A DNA stretch of 64,000 nt, taken from NCBI GenBank assembly GCA_012842935.1, contig DUSC01000022.1:1-64000 (forward strand). The letters run 5' to 3'. Under the pieces are notes generated by a model, which saw nothing but the letters and a program-made list of their open reading frames with translations, was not told the DNA's origin and made no database searches. The first letter of the stretch is position 1. The number at the start of each line of letters is the position of its first letter. The position numbers and the translations under genes are program-made. The stretch is from Hyphomicrobiales bacterium. Its GTDB lineage: Bacteria > Pseudomonadota > Alphaproteobacteria > Rhizobiales > Rhizobiaceae. Positions 49,429 to 58,578 of the stretch are shown here, piece after piece.

Positions 49429-50456
49429 CGCCACGCTCCCCTGACGCGCTTCAGCATCCGCTCGACGTTCTCGACGGGCGTCTCCGGCGTGATGCCGTGA
49501 CCGAGATTGAACACCAGCGGACCCTCGCCGAGCGCCTCCAGGATCGAATCGACGCCCGAATCGAGTGCCGACCCGCCCGCCACCAGGCGCATCGGATCGA
49601 GGTTTCCCTGCACCGGCCCTCCTTCCTGAAGCCGTCGCGCCTGCGAAAGCGGCACGGTCCAGTCCAGTCCCAGCACCGATACGCCGGTCTTTTCCCGGTA
49701 GTCGTCAAAACGGCTGCCCCCACCCTTCGGAAACCCGATAACCGGGACTCCGGGATGCACCGACTTGACCTTTCGCACGATCGCTGCGACCGGCGCTACG
49801 CAATAGGCATCGAATGACGCCTCATCGAGCACCCCCGACCACGAATCGAAAATCTGTACCGCATCCGCTCCGCTGTCTATCTGCCGGATCAAATACTCCG
49901 CCGAACATTCGGCAATCGTTTCGAGCAGCCCCTTCATCGCCTCCGGATCGCGGTATCCGAACAGCCGCGCCGGCGCCTGGTCTGTCGTGCCGTGTCCCGC
50001 AATCATGTAGGTCGCAACTGTCCAAGGCGCGCCGCAGAAGCCGATAAGCGTCGTCTCTGCCGGCAGTTTCTGCCGCAGTTCCCGCACCGTTTCATAGACC
50101 GGCGAGAGATTCACGTGAAACCTTTCCCGGTCGAGCCGACCGACGTCAGCCGGGGATATCGGCGACATGATCGGACCGCGCCCCTCCTCGAAGCGCAGGT
50201 CGCGACCCATCGCATGCGGAACCACAAGGATGTCGGAGAACAGGATAGCAGCGTCGAATGCGAACCGCCGGATCGGCTGTAGCGTCACCTCGACCGCGAG
50301 TTCGGGATTGTAGCAGAGATCGAGAAAACTGCCGGCTCGCTTGCGTGTCTCCCGATACTCCGGGAGGTAGCGGCCAGCCTGGCGCATCAACCAGATCGGT
50401 GGCGGGAACCGCGTCTCCCCCTTGAAAACCTGCAGGACCTTCCGTTCGTCGTTCAT
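49425..50456 (-). CDS. hemE: Uroporphyrinogen decarboxylase
   Basis: HemE decarboxylates the four acetate side chains of uroporphyrinogen III to give coproporphyrinogen III. The 343-residue protein has the N-terminal signature [17 protein letters not shown] near residues 19-35, [14 protein letters not shown] near 71-84, the [16 protein letters not shown] core near 138-153 and the C-terminal [12 protein letters not shown], all intact. ATG 50456 (MNDERK) is used; a GTG or longer frame at 50498 would run into the origin region. It is the left-hand flank of the proposed oriC and leads the hemE-hemJ transcript. Confidence 0.97.
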   Translation of the reverse strand: MNDERKVLQVFKGETRFPPPIWLMRQAGRYLPEYRETRKRAGSFLDLCYNPELAVEVTLQPIRRFAFDAAILFSDILVVPHAMGRDLRFEEGRGPIMSPISPADVGRLDRERFHVNLSPVYETVRELRQKLPAETTLIGFCGAPWTVATYMIAGHGTTDQAPARLFGYRDPEAMKGLLETIAECSAEYLIRQIDSGADAVQIFDSWSGVLDEASFDAYCVAPVAAIVRKVKSVHPGVPVIGFPKGGGSRFDDYREKTGVSVLGLDWTVPLSQARRLQEGGPVQGNLDPMRLVAGGSALDSGVDSILEALGEGPLVFNLGHGITPETPVENVERMLKRVRGAWR

Positions 50457-50488
50457 GCTCCACCTTTCCGGAAGATTCCGAAATAGAA

Positions 50489-50534
50489 CCGAATCCATAA
50501 GAGTCTTCTGATTCTAAGACTCTGTCGGAATCGG
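50489..50534. repeat. 46-bp nested inverted repeat in the origin region
   Basis: Two pairs of arms are arranged symmetrically around an 8-base centre (50508-50515). The inner pair AGAGTCTT/AAGACTCT is perfect. The outer pair CCGAATCC/GGAATCGG matches at seven of eight bases and is set off by three bases on each side. It begins 33 bases from the hemE start codon. It could be a duplex-unwinding or factor-binding site, a hemE operator, or both. Confidence 0.75.
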
Positions 50535-50817
50535 GAACCAGCGGTTTCCCACATTTTGCCTCGGCCGAAAACCGCAGCGACGCTGCCGAGGTCGATGCAC
50601 GAAGCCCTGTGAATAATCCGGACAATGACGAAAACGGACGCAACTCCAATCGCTTGGAGAAATGTCCGGAGCAGTCTTCGATGACAGCCGAAAAGGCCGA
50701 TCTTTCGCTCGCACACTATTCACAACATCGCCGAGGCCCGTCTGCAAGTCGCCGTGATTGTGGACAAACCCACACCCGCATACATTCGGGCGAGCCGCAG
50801 CGCGCCAGCACCGCCCT

Positions 50818-50826
50818 TTATCCACA
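50818..50826 (+). promoter_or_regulatory. DnaA box (perfect)
   Basis: TTATCCACA matches the classical DnaA-box consensus exactly and is the strongest single DnaA site in the hemE-ppsR gap, 26 bases before the ppsR start codon. Confidence 0.8.
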
Positions 50827-50852
50827 CCGACGCACAGCATCCGACGAAACCT

Positions 50853-51674
50853 GTGAACAAGACCCAGAGCTTCTTCCATCTCCACCTCATCTCTGACGCC
50901 ACCGGCGAAACCCTCCTTGCAGCCGGCCGCGCCGCTTCGGCGCAATACAAGGATGCCCGCGCCATCGAACATATCTATCCGCTGGTACGGACCGAAAAGC
51001 AGCTTCAGAAGGTTTTCGAGGAGATAGACAGCGAGCCCGGCATCATCCTCTACACCATCGTCGACCAGAATCTTGCGCGGCTCATAGACGAGCGCGCCGG
51101 CACGATGGGCTTGCCCTGTGTGTCCGTGCTCGAACCGGTCCTGTCGGTGTTCCAGTCCTATCTCGGCACGCCGGCCGGCCGGCGTGTCGGCGCCCAGCAT
51201 GTCCTCGACGCCGATTACTTCCGGCGCATCGATGCGCTCAACTTCACGATGGAACACGACGACGGACAGATGCCGGGCGACATCGACGACGCCGACATCG
51301 TCATCATCGGCATATCGCGAACGTCCAAGACGCCGACCAGCATCTATCTCGCCAATCGCGGCATCAAGACGGCCAATATCCCGATCGTACTCGGTGTCCC
51401 CATGCCCGACGAGTTGATCAGGGCGAAACGGCCTTTGATCGTCGGCCTGATCGCGACGGCAGAAAGGATCTCCCACATACGCCAGAACCGGCTGCTCGGG
51501 ACCGCCGGGGCATACTCGTCGGCCGATTACGTCGATCGTGCCACGATTGCCCAGGAACTGGCCTATGCGCGACAGATCTGCACCCGCCACAACTGGCCGA
51601 TGATAGACGTCACACGGCGCTCGATCGAAGAAACGGCGGCGGCCATCGTTGCGTTGCGCGGCAAGACGCGTTAG
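50853..51674 (+). CDS. ppsR: Pyruvate, phosphate dikinase/PEP synthase regulatory protein (DUF299)
   Basis: This 273-residue member of DUF299 is a bifunctional serine/threonine kinase and Pi-dependent phosphatase that controls pyruvate,phosphate dikinase or PEP synthase. The start [15 protein letters not shown] near residues 6-20 and the P-loop-like [18 protein letters not shown] near 151-168 are family signatures, followed by TKPI-like and [14 protein letters not shown] at the C-terminus. I chose GTG 50853 (MNKTQS) since relatives begin there; the frame extends to 50754 through DnaA boxes. It is the right-hand flank of oriC, homologous to Caulobacter 'RP001'. Confidence 0.95.
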   Translation: MNKTQSFFHLHLISDATGETLLAAGRAASAQYKDARAIEHIYPLVRTEKQLQKVFEEIDSEPGIILYTIVDQNLARLIDERAGTMGLPCVSVLEPVLSVFQSYLGTPAGRRVGAQHVLDADYFRRIDALNFTMEHDDGQMPGDIDDADIVIIGISRTSKTPTSIYLANRGIKTANIPIVLGVPMPDELIRAKRPLIVGLIATAERISHIRQNRLLGTAGAYSSADYVDRATIAQELAYARQICTRHNWPMIDVTRRSIEETAAAIVALRGKTR

Positions 51675-51696
51675 GCGCTTGCCGACACGGTGACCC

Positions 51697-52296
51697 ATGA
51701 CCGCCAAGATCATCCTCGCTTCGACCAGTCCGTTCCGCCGCGCCCTCCTCGCCAATGCCGGCGTTGACTTCTCGGTCGACCGGCCACGGATCGACGAACG
51801 CGCGGTTGAGCAGACGACGCATGGCAGCGGCGTAACGCCGGACGAAGTCGGCCTGATCCTCGCCCGCGCGAAAGCGGAAGAGGTCAGCGGACGGCATCCG
51901 GAAAGCCTTGTCATCGGGTCGGACCAGACGCTCGCCTTCGAGGACGAACTCCTGCACAAGCCCAACGATATGGAAGCAGCGCGGCGTCGGCTCCTCGCTT
52001 TCTCGGGGCGTACGCATTTCCTGCACAGCGCCGTCGCGATCGCCCGCAACGGACAAACGGTATGGTCGCATGTCGGCGGGGCGGCAATGACCATGAGGCC
52101 GCTAAGCCCCGCCTTCATCGGGCGCCATCTCGCCAGGGTCGGCGAAAAGGCGTTGAGCAGCGTAGGCGCCTACCAGATCGAAGGTGAAGGCATTCAGCTC
52201 TTCGAACGGATAGAAGGAGATCATTTTACCATCGTCGGGTTGCCGCTTCTGCCTTTGCTTGAAGCCCTGCGCAGACTTGGCGCGATCGATGGTTGA
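51697..52296 (+). CDS. maf: Maf-family nucleotide pyrophosphatase
   Basis: Maf proteins hydrolyse nucleoside triphosphates with modified or non-canonical bases to the monophosphate and are linked to septation and mismatch avoidance. The 199-residue protein has [13 protein letters not shown] near residues 5-17 (the usual SxRR appears as SPFRR), [17 protein letters not shown] near 73-89, and the active-site [20 protein letters not shown] near 165-184. It follows ppsR by 22 bases and overlaps aroE by eight. Confidence 0.94.
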   Translation: MTAKIILASTSPFRRALLANAGVDFSVDRPRIDERAVEQTTHGSGVTPDEVGLILARAKAEEVSGRHPESLVIGSDQTLAFEDELLHKPNDMEAARRRLLAFSGRTHFLHSAVAIARNGQTVWSHVGGAAMTMRPLSPAFIGRHLARVGEKALSSVGAYQIEGEGIQLFERIEGDHFTIVGLPLLPLLEALRRLGAIDG

Positions 52297-53128
52297 GGCT
52301 GTGAACAAGGCCTTCGTTTGCGGTCACCCGATCGCCCACTCGCGATCGCCGAAAATTCACGGCTACTGGCTTAAGACCTACGGCATCGACGGTTCCTATG
52401 TGGCGATCGACGTGCCGCCCCAGGCACTTCGCGGCTTCATCGAAGACCTGCGCAGCGGCGCATTTGCGGGAGGCAATGTCACCTTGCCCAACAAGGAGGC
52501 CGCGTTTCTCCTTGCCGACAGGCACGACGCCGCAGCCGATGCGATCGGAGCGGCCAACACGCTATGGGTGGCTGACGGTCTCGTCCATGCCTCGAACACC
52601 GATTCCTACGGATTCGCCGCCAACCTCGACGAGAACGCACCTGGGTGGCACCGCGGACGAATCGCCGTCGTACTGGGAGCCGGAGGCGCCGCGCGAGCCG
52701 TCGTCCACGCATTGAAGGAACGCGGCTTCGCCGAGATCCGTATCGTCAACCGCACCGTCGTCCGCGCAGAGGAACTCGCCGACCGCTTCGGGGCGCGGGT
52801 GTCGGCGCATCGGTTCGACGCCTGCCGTGAGCTCTGCGCCGATGCCGATTTGCTCGTCAACACGACATCCGTCGGCATGTCGGACGACCGCGGTATTCCG
52901 GCCGACCCGGCCTGGCTGCCGGATCGGGCGCTCGTAACCGACATCGTCTATGTCCCACTCGAGACGCCCCTGCTTGCCGCCGCCGGGGGCCGCGGCCTGA
53001 AGACCGTCGACGGTTTGGGCATGCTTCTCCATCAGGCTGTTCCGGGATTCCAGCGCTGGTTCGGCAGGCGCCCGGCCGTGACGAAGGAACTTCGCGACTT
53101 GATTGTCAGGGACATCCAGCAACGATGA
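52289..53128 (+). CDS. aroE: Shikimate dehydrogenase
   Basis: AroE reduces 3-dehydroshikimate to shikimate with NADPH in the aromatic amino-acid pathway. The 279-residue protein has [17 protein letters not shown] near residues 12-28 (shikimate-binding Ser pair), [12 protein letters not shown] with the catalytic Lys near 61-72, and the cofactor motif [13 protein letters not shown] near 129-141. ATG 52289 falls inside the end of maf, and coaE begins at its stop as ATGA, so maf-aroE-coaE is translated as a coupled set. Confidence 0.96.
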   Translation: MVEAVNKAFVCGHPIAHSRSPKIHGYWLKTYGIDGSYVAIDVPPQALRGFIEDLRSGAFAGGNVTLPNKEAAFLLADRHDAAADAIGAANTLWVADGLVHASNTDSYGFAANLDENAPGWHRGRIAVVLGAGGAARAVVHALKERGFAEIRIVNRTVVRAEELADRFGARVSAHRFDACRELCADADLLVNTTSVGMSDDRGIPADPAWLPDRALVTDIVYVPLETPLLAAAGGRGLKTVDGLGMLLHQAVPGFQRWFGRRPAVTKELRDLIVRDIQQR

Positions 53129-53742
53129 TCGTCCTTGGCCTCACCGGATCGATCGGCATGGGCAAATCGACGACAGCGGCGATGTTCCGCGAGTTGGGCG
53201 TGCCGGTTCACGATTCCGACGAGGCCGTGCATCGCCTCTATGCCGGCGTGGCCGCACCGCTCGTAGAAGCTGCGTTTCCCGGCACGGTGATCAACGGCGT
53301 CGTCGACCGCAACCGCCTTGCGACGAGGGTGCTAGGGGATCGTGAGGCGATCCGACATCTGGAGGCAATCATTCACCCCTTGGTCCGCGCCGATGCGGAC
53401 GCGTTTCTTGACCGTTGCCGCTCGGCCGGTGCGCCGCTTGCGGTTCTGGACATCCCGTTGCTTTTCGAGACGAATGGGCGCGACCGCGTGGACAAGGTGG
53501 TCGTGGTCACGGCGCCGGCGGAAGTCCAGCGCGAGCGGGTTCTGGCGCGACCTGGCATGACGCCGGAGAAGCTCGAGGCAATCCTCCTGAAGCAGGTTCC
53601 AGACGCCGAAAAACGGGCCCGGGCGGACTTCGTCATCGATACCGGCAACGGGTTGGATCATGCGCGAGCGCAGGTCGCGGCCATCGTTGCGGCCTTGGCC
53701 GGGGAGAAGAAGGTTCAGGCAACCGGCGAGCCCTTGTGCTGA
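53125..53742 (+). CDS. coaE: Dephospho-CoA kinase
   Basis: CoaE phosphorylates dephospho-CoA at the 3' hydroxyl, the last step of coenzyme A synthesis. The 205-residue protein begins with the P-loop [17 protein letters not shown] near residues 5-21, has [13 protein letters not shown] near 33-45 and [11 protein letters not shown] near 107-117, and RAD-type C-terminal residues. It follows aroE with a four-base overlap, and dnaQ comes 38 bases later. This aroE-coaE-dnaQ order is typical beside alphaproteobacterial origins. Confidence 0.96.
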   Translation: MIVLGLTGSIGMGKSTTAAMFRELGVPVHDSDEAVHRLYAGVAAPLVEAAFPGTVINGVVDRNRLATRVLGDREAIRHLEAIIHPLVRADADAFLDRCRSAGAPLAVLDIPLLFETNGRDRVDKVVVVTAPAEVQRERVLARPGMTPEKLEAILLKQVPDAEKRARADFVIDTGNGLDHARAQVAAIVAALAGEKKVQATGEPLC

Positions 53743-53780
53743 GTGGGCGACCGAGGCCAATCTGATCGGGGAGTGATTCG

Positions 53781-54497
53781 ATGCGCGAAATCGTCTTCGA
53801 CACCGAAACCACCGGCCTCGATTCGCGGCTCGATCGCATCATCGAGATCGGCGGCGTCGAGCTTGTGAACCGTTTCCCGACGGGGCGCGTCTTTCATCAC
53901 TATGTCGAGCCGCAAGGGCGTGCGATTCATCCGGATGCGGCGGCCGTGCACGGAATCACGAGCGCCGCCCTCGTGGGCAAGCCCACCTTCCAGGAGATCG
54001 CCGACGAATTCGTCTCATTCATCGATGGCGCCAGGCTGGTGGCGCACAACGCCAGTTTCGATATCGGCTTCATCAACGCCGAATTCGCGCGTCTCGGCCT
54101 GGCGCCGATCGGATCGGAAAGGGTCGTCGACACGCTGGCACTGGCACGCCGCAAGCATCCGATGGGTCCCAACTCGCTCGATGCCCTGTGCCGGCGCTAC
54201 GGTATCGACAACAGCCATCGCAGCAAGCACGGGGCGCTCCTCGATTCCGAACTGCTGGCCGAAGTCTACATCGAAATGATCGGCGGGCGTCAGGCCGCTC
54301 TCGGGCTCGAGGTGGTGGAGCAGACGTCCCGCATCGGCTCGAGCGACGCCGGGATCACCGTCGAGATCGCCAGGCGGGAGCGTTCGCTTCGCCCGCGCCT
54401 TTCCGATGAGGAAAGGGCAGCACATGCCGAGATGGTTCGGCGGTTGGGTACAGCCGCGCTCTGGGCGGTCGTGGGGGAAGAGACGACCCGATCCTGA
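53781..54497 (+). CDS. dnaQ: DNA polymerase III subunit epsilon
   Basis: DnaQ is the 3'-5' proofreading exonuclease of the replicative polymerase. The 238-residue protein shows all three exonuclease motifs: FDTETTGLD near 5-13 (Exo I), AHNASFDIGFINAEF near 88-102 (Exo II) and HGALLDSELLAEVY near 152-165 (Exo III epsilon, HxAxxD). The C-terminal helix (about 195-235) should contact the alpha subunit. It starts with ATG after GGGGAG and ends 19 bases before the convergent secB stop. Confidence 0.97.
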   Translation: MREIVFDTETTGLDSRLDRIIEIGGVELVNRFPTGRVFHHYVEPQGRAIHPDAAAVHGITSAALVGKPTFQEIADEFVSFIDGARLVAHNASFDIGFINAEFARLGLAPIGSERVVDTLALARRKHPMGPNSLDALCRRYGIDNSHRSKHGALLDSELLAEVYIEMIGGRQAALGLEVVEQTSRIGSSDAGITVEIARRERSLRPRLSDEERAAHAEMVRRLGTAALWAVVGEETTRS

Positions 54498-54516
54498 CCT
54501 GCCGGACAGGATATCT

Positions 54517-55017
54517 CTAGCTGTTCATCTGAACCTTGGCCTTCGCCTGTTCCTCGGCGATTTTCTGCTGGAACATCTGGGCGAAGTCGATCGGATCGAG
54601 CATCAGCGGCGGAAAGCCGCCGTTACGCGTGGCGTCGGCAATGATCTGCCGCGCAAAGGGGAACAGCAGCCGGGGGCACTCGATGAACAGGAGCGGGAGC
54701 ATGTGCTCCTGCGGGAAGCCTTCGATACGGAAGACGCCGCCATACACGAGTTCCACGTTGAACAGCACGTCCTTGTCGAAACCGGCGCGCGCATTCAGCG
54801 AAAGGTTGACGTCGAATTCCTTCTCCGAAAGCGGATTGGCATTCACGTTGACGTTGATGTTGATGCCTGGTGCCTGGTCCCGCCCGCGCAGCGAATTCGG
54901 CGCGCCGGGGCTTTCGAAGGAAAGATCCTTCACATACTGCGCGAGCACGTTCAGGGTGGGCTGGGCGCCGTTACCGGACATAGCGCGGGCCGACTGGTTG
55001 TTCTCGTTCGTGGCCAT
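54517..55017 (-). CDS. secB: Protein-export chaperone SecB
   Basis: SecB is a tetrameric chaperone that holds preproteins unfolded for SecA. The 166-residue protein has the [14 protein letters not shown] start near residues 27-40, [10 protein letters not shown] near 52-61, and the C-terminal [20 protein letters not shown] near 133-152, the SecA-contacting region. Length and order are standard. It follows convergent dnaQ and has fxsA upstream on the same strand (105-bp spacer). Confidence 0.97.
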   Translation of the reverse strand: MATNENNQSARAMSGNGAQPTLNVLAQYVKDLSFESPGAPNSLRGRDQAPGININVNVNANPLSEKEFDVNLSLNARAGFDKDVLFNVELVYGGVFRIEGFPQEHMLPLLFIECPRLLFPFARQIIADATRNGGFPPLMLDPIDFAQMFQQKIAEEQAKAKVQMNS

Positions 55018-55122
55018 GGGCTACATATCTCCTGAGGGCCGCCGAACGGAGCCCGTGCAAAATCCGCGCGTTCGCTATCACGGCGGGATTGACGTGACAA
55101 GCTTGCCGCTCAGGCAGACGTG

Positions 55123-55617
55123 TCATTCGAGTTCCGGACGACGCCACGGCGAGCTGCCGCGGCTCTTCGGTGCACTATGCGAGAATTCATCCTCGCCAAG
55201 GTCGATGGTTCGGCCGTTCTGCTTTTGCGTGGCGCCGAATTCGGCGAATCTGAACTCGGTCAGGACTGTCGCCCTCGTTCGCAGGAAACGCCATGCGAGT
55301 TCGCGCACCGGCGGAAGAAACAACAGGAGACCGAGCAAGCCGGTCAGAAAGCCGGGGATGAGCAGCAGGGCGCCTGCCAGGAGGACCATTGCGCCGTGCG
55401 CCAGTTCGCGACCCGGCGACCCGCCCGTTTGCATCTCCCGCTGCAGCCGGCCGATGATGCCGAGACCCTGCCAGCGCATCAGCACTGCGCCGGCGACGCT
55501 CATGACGATCGTGAGCGCGACGGTGGCCAGTACTCCGATCCTGCTTCCGACGATCACGAAAGTCGCGATCTCGGCGAGAGGAAGCGCAATGAAAATCGCG
55601 GTTACGGCTAGGGGCAC
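55123..55617 (-). CDS. fxsA: FxsA-family membrane protein
   Basis: FxsA is a small inner-membrane protein named for suppressing F exclusion of phage T7; its normal role is unknown. The 164-residue protein starts with GTG. Its membrane domain has IALPLAEIATFVIVGSRIGV near residues 9-28 and HGAMVLLAGALLLIPGFLTGLLGLLLFLPPVR near 74-105, the latter with the family GxLLLIPGFxTDxxG-like motif, here GFLTGLLG. A polar tail follows. It is divergent from timA, with a likely promoter of the latter in the spacer. Confidence 0.93.
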   Translation of the reverse strand: MPLAVTAIFIALPLAEIATFVIVGSRIGVLATVALTIVMSVAGAVLMRWQGLGIIGRLQREMQTGGSPGRELAHGAMVLLAGALLLIPGFLTGLLGLLLFLPPVRELAWRFLRTRATVLTEFRFAEFGATQKQNGRTIDLGEDEFSHSAPKSRGSSPWRRPELE

Positions 55618-55693
55618 GGTCCTTGTCCTGTCGGATCGGTAGGGCCGCGGTCGGCGGCCGTTGACGCACTACATAGTATCGGATCCGCTGCAT

Positions 55694-55722
55694 TTGAATG
55701 ATGCGTGCGGGCGTTCTATATG
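55694..55722 (+). promoter_or_regulatory. Promoter upstream of the TimA/Tim44-like gene
   Basis: TTGAAT (55694-55699) is followed after 17 bases by TATATG (55717-55722), 84 bases before the ATG. Spacing is ideal and both hexamers match the sigma-70 type reasonably. Confidence 0.45.
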
Positions 55723-55805
55723 GTGAAGAACGTATTGGACGTGGATTGCAGGCGGCGCCGCGTCGGGAAAACGAGCGACGCAGCGGGCATCGGTTGGCGG
55801 CAGAC

Positions 55806-56519
55806 ATGGAATTTTTCGATTTCGGCACCCTGTTCTTTCTGATCGCGGCTGTCGTGATCTTCTTCCAGTTGCGCAACGTCCTCGGCCGGCGTACCGGCAA
55901 CGAGCGCCCGCCGTTCGATCCATATACCGCGGCGCGCAAGCGTGGCACTCAGAAGGAGCCGGCGAAGGCTCCCGACAATATCGTGGCGCTGCCGCGCCGG
56001 CGGGGCTCCGCCGAGGTTACCGAGGAAGCCTACAAGGCGATCGATGCGTTCGCTCCCGTTGGCTCCGATCTCAACAAAGGCCTTCGGGCGATCAAGGACA
56101 ACGATCCGTCCTTCGAGCCGAAGGTTTTCCTCGACGGTGCCAAGATGGCTTATGAGATGATCGTGATGGCCTTTGCCGATGGCGACCGCAAGACGTTGAA
56201 GAACCTACTTTCGCGCGAGGTCTATGACGGTTTCGTCGCCGCCATCGCCGATCGCGAGTCGCGCTCCGAGAAGATCCAGTCGTCGTTCGTCGGCATAGAC
56301 AAGGTGGACATCGTTGGCGCGGAGATGAAGGGCAGCGAGGCCCATATCACGCTGCGCATCGTCAGCGAGCTGATCTCGGCGACGCGCGACAGCGCCGGCA
56401 AGGTCATCGACGGCGACCCGGAGACGGTAGCCGAAGTGAAGGATGTGTGGACTTTCGCGCGCGATACGCGGTCGCGCGATCCGAACTGGCGGCTCGTCGC
56501 TACGGAGGAAGAGGACTGA
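55806..56519 (+). CDS. TimA-like Tim44-domain protein
   Basis: This 237-residue protein is a Tim44-domain adaptor like TimA of Caulobacter. It carries an N-terminal hydrophobic segment (LFFLIAAVVIFFQLRNVLGRR, about residues 8-28) that anchors it to the inner membrane. A linker (40-65) leads to the C-terminal Tim44/NTF2-like domain: KVFLDGAKMAYEMIVMAF near 115-132, GIDKVDIVGAEMKGSEAHITLRI near 169-191 and DVWTFARDT. ATG 55806 follows a putative TTGAAT-TATATG promoter. A role in membrane or envelope protein assembly is inferred. Confidence 0.92.
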   Translation: MEFFDFGTLFFLIAAVVIFFQLRNVLGRRTGNERPPFDPYTAARKRGTQKEPAKAPDNIVALPRRRGSAEVTEEAYKAIDAFAPVGSDLNKGLRAIKDNDPSFEPKVFLDGAKMAYEMIVMAFADGDRKTLKNLLSREVYDGFVAAIADRESRSEKIQSSFVGIDKVDIVGAEMKGSEAHITLRIVSELISATRDSAGKVIDGDPETVAEVKDVWTFARDTRSRDPNWRLVATEEED

Positions 56520-56544
56520 TTCCCGGCGGCGGGAGGTGCGCGCC

Positions 56545-57657
56545 GTGCCGCTTTCTTGCCTGTTCAGACCGGTCGATTTTGGCGGCGTCCCCGGCTGGCG
56601 GACGGACCGCCTCGATCTCGCATTCGCCGCCTTCAGGCTCTGCGCGATCCGCGCGGCCGAAAGGCCTTACCGCTCCGGATCGCTCGGCATTGCCGCAGAA
56701 TCCTTCGCCCCGTCCTATGAGGAAGCGCGCGCGCTCGGTGCGATCGATGTGCGCGATGCACGGCTTTTCTTCGAACGCCATTTCGTTCCGATGGCCATCG
56801 CGTTGGAAGACGGCGGCAGCGGCTTCGTTACGGGATTCTACGAACCGGTCGTCGTAGCCTCGCCGGTGCGCACGGAGCGTTTCAGCGTTCCCCTGCTCTC
56901 CCGACCTGATGACCTCGTCGCGATCGACGACGCGAACCGGCCTTCCGAAATGGATCCGTACCTGGCATTCGGCCGGGCGACGGATGATGGCATCGTCGAG
57001 TACTACGACCGCCGGGCGATCGATTCGGGCGCGCTGGAAGGACGCGGCCTGGAGATGGCATGGCTGGAGGACAAGGTCGACGCCTATTTCGTCCACGTCC
57101 AGGGTGCAGCTCGCCTCTCGATGACCGACGGCACGACGCGCCGCGTCACCTACGACGCGAAGTCCGGGCAGCGCTTCACCGGGGCTGGCCGGGTGCTTGT
57201 CGATCTCGGCGAGATCCCGCCTGCCGAAGTTACGATGCAGTCGATCCGGCGCTGGCTCGGCGAGCACCCCGAGAGGGTGGACGAGATCCTCTGGCAGAAC
57301 CGCTCCTACATCTTCTTCCGCGAGGCACCGGTCGACGATCCGTCTCTGGGACCGATCGCGGCAGCGAAGGTCCCGCTCACGGCGGGACGTTCGATCGCGG
57401 TCGATAGGCTGCTTCACACGTTCGGCACCCCGTTCTTCGTTTCGGCACCCGCGCTGACCGCGTTCGGGGGCGACGGCTTCCGAAGGCTCATGATTGCCCA
57501 GGATACCGGATCAGCAATCGTCGGACCGGCACGCGGCGACCTCTTCGCCGGATCGGGCGGCGCCGCCGGCGACATCGCGGGCACCATTCGTTCGACGGCT
57601 GACTTCTATGTTCTCGTGCCGCGCGGCCTCGCCGAAGCGGAAGGCCGGGTCCGATGA
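56545..57657 (+). CDS. mltA: Membrane-bound lytic murein transglycosylase A
   Basis: MltA cleaves glycan strands of murein to anhydro products. The 370-residue protein has the MltA core (SGFVTGFYEPVVVASPVRT near 89-107, MDPYLAFGRATDDGIVEYYDR near 137-157, DAYFVHVQGAARLSMTDGT near 180-198, NRSYIFFREAP) and the C-terminal 3D domain (MIAQDTGSAIVGPARGDLF near 317-335). It ends with TADFYVLVPR. The catalytic Asp is in the 3D block. The start is GTG 56545 with GGGAGG upstream. No strong signal peptide is visible, unusual for MltA; the first span may be a short leader. Smr overlaps by four bases. Confidence 0.93.
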   Translation: MPLSCLFRPVDFGGVPGWRTDRLDLAFAAFRLCAIRAAERPYRSGSLGIAAESFAPSYEEARALGAIDVRDARLFFERHFVPMAIALEDGGSGFVTGFYEPVVVASPVRTERFSVPLLSRPDDLVAIDDANRPSEMDPYLAFGRATDDGIVEYYDRRAIDSGALEGRGLEMAWLEDKVDAYFVHVQGAARLSMTDGTTRRVTYDAKSGQRFTGAGRVLVDLGEIPPAEVTMQSIRRWLGEHPERVDEILWQNRSYIFFREAPVDDPSLGPIAAAKVPLTAGRSIAVDRLLHTFGTPFFVSAPALTAFGGDGFRRLMIAQDTGSAIVGPARGDLFAGSGGAAGDIAGTIRSTADFYVLVPRGLAEAEGRVR

Positions 57658-58184
57658 CCGGAGTCTTGAGCGAGGAAGATCGCGTCCTCTGGAACCTGGT
57701 GGCGAAGACCGCAAAGCCGCTGCGCAAGGTGCCAGCGCGCCCGGCGCCGCCGGAAGTACCGGAGCCGGCGCCGGCGCCCAAGGCTGCCGCGCCGGCTCAG
57801 CCGGCAGCGCTCCTGCCGCAGCCCTCGCCACGAAAGGAGCATGTCGCCCACAAGTTCGACGTCCAGACGCGCGACAAGATCTCGAAGGGGCGGTTGCCGC
57901 TGGAGGGTCGCGTCGATCTCCACGGAATGACTCAGGAGGAAGCTTACTCCTTGCTCCTGTCGTTTCTCGGGCGGGCGCACGAGAGGGGGATCCGCTACGT
58001 TCTCGTCATCACCGGCAAGGGGTCGTCGTCGCGTAGCGGCGGCGTCCTGCGCAGGTCGTTGCCGTCCTGGCTGAAGACGCAGCCGTTCCGCCACCTCGTC
58101 AGCGGCATCGACGAGGCGGCGCGCCATCACGGCGGCGGCGGTGCCTTCTACGTGCGGCTGAGACGGCGGGACGCCGGCAGATGA
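57654..58184 (+). CDS. Smr domain-containing protein
   Basis: The 176-residue protein has a C-terminal Smr domain (about 85-170) of the type seen in MutS2 and SmrA, usually a nuclease that cleaves nicked or branched DNA, or RNA at collided ribosomes in SmrB. The metal-binding DLHGMTQEEAYSLLLSFL near residues 88-105 and LVITGKGSSSRSGGVLR near 117-133 are the Smr signatures. The N-terminal 80 residues are a Pro/Ala-rich linker. It is in one unit with mltA and the following regulator, overlapping both by four bases. Confidence 0.9.
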   Translation: MTGVLSEEDRVLWNLVAKTAKPLRKVPARPAPPEVPEPAPAPKAAAPAQPAALLPQPSPRKEHVAHKFDVQTRDKISKGRLPLEGRVDLHGMTQEEAYSLLLSFLGRAHERGIRYVLVITGKGSSSRSGGVLRRSLPSWLKTQPFRHLVSGIDEAARHHGGGGAFYVRLRRRDAGR

Positions 58185-58543
58185 CCCCGTTCGGCGCGCG
58201 CTTGCGCCGCCTCCGGCGCGACAAGGGCGTGACGCAGAAGGAGATGGCGGCGGCGCTCGGCGTCAGCGCCGCCTACCTGTCGGCCCTGGAGCACGGCCGT
58301 AGAGGCGTTCCCTCCTGGCCGCTGGTGCAGAAGATCATCGGCTACTTCAACGTCATCTGGGACGATGCGGAGGAACTGCAGCGCCTGGCCGCCGCCTCGG
58401 ATCCGCGAGTTGTCGTCGACACGGCGGGCCTGTCGCCGGAAGCCACCCGCTTCGCCAACCGAATTGCCGCGGAGATCGGCCGACTGGACCAGGGCACCAT
58501 CGCCCGGCTCGAGGCGATTATCGATGAGGACAGGCGGCGCTAG
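58181..58543 (+). CDS. XRE-family helix-turn-helix transcriptional regulator
   Basis: The 120-residue protein is a single Cro/CI-type DNA-binding protein. The helix-turn-helix is at residues about 17-45 (GVTQKEMAAALGVSAAYLSALEHGRRG), followed by a short oligomerisation tail. This is the architecture of a general repressor rather than a phage protein. It overlaps the Smr gene stop as ATGA, so it belongs to the mltA-smr-xre unit and might regulate it; that is inference. It converges on the DUF1402 gene (35 bases apart). Confidence 0.9.
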   Translation: MTPFGARLRRLRRDKGVTQKEMAAALGVSAAYLSALEHGRRGVPSWPLVQKIIGYFNVIWDDAEELQRLAAASDPRVVVDTAGLSPEATRFANRIAAEIGRLDQGTIARLEAIIDEDRRR

Positions 58544-58578
58544 AGGTCGCGCCGGCGTCGCTCCGCATCGGCCGACGG

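Larger units (their letters stand above)
50457..50852. other. oriC: Putative chromosomal replication origin (oriC)
   Basis: This 396-bp gap between divergent hemE and ppsR is where origins lie in Caulobacter and Rickettsia. DnaA boxes: perfect TTATCCACA at 50818-50826, TTATTCACA (minus) at 50608-50616, and one-mismatch forms at 50716-50724, 50759-50767 (minus) and 50852-50860 (minus). A 46-bp dyad at 50489-50534 is the AT-richest part. Flanking genes diverge, parAB and parS are within 11 kb, and sampled lines show C over G at 45-47 kb but G over C at 53 kb. Function is inferred. Confidence 0.8.
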
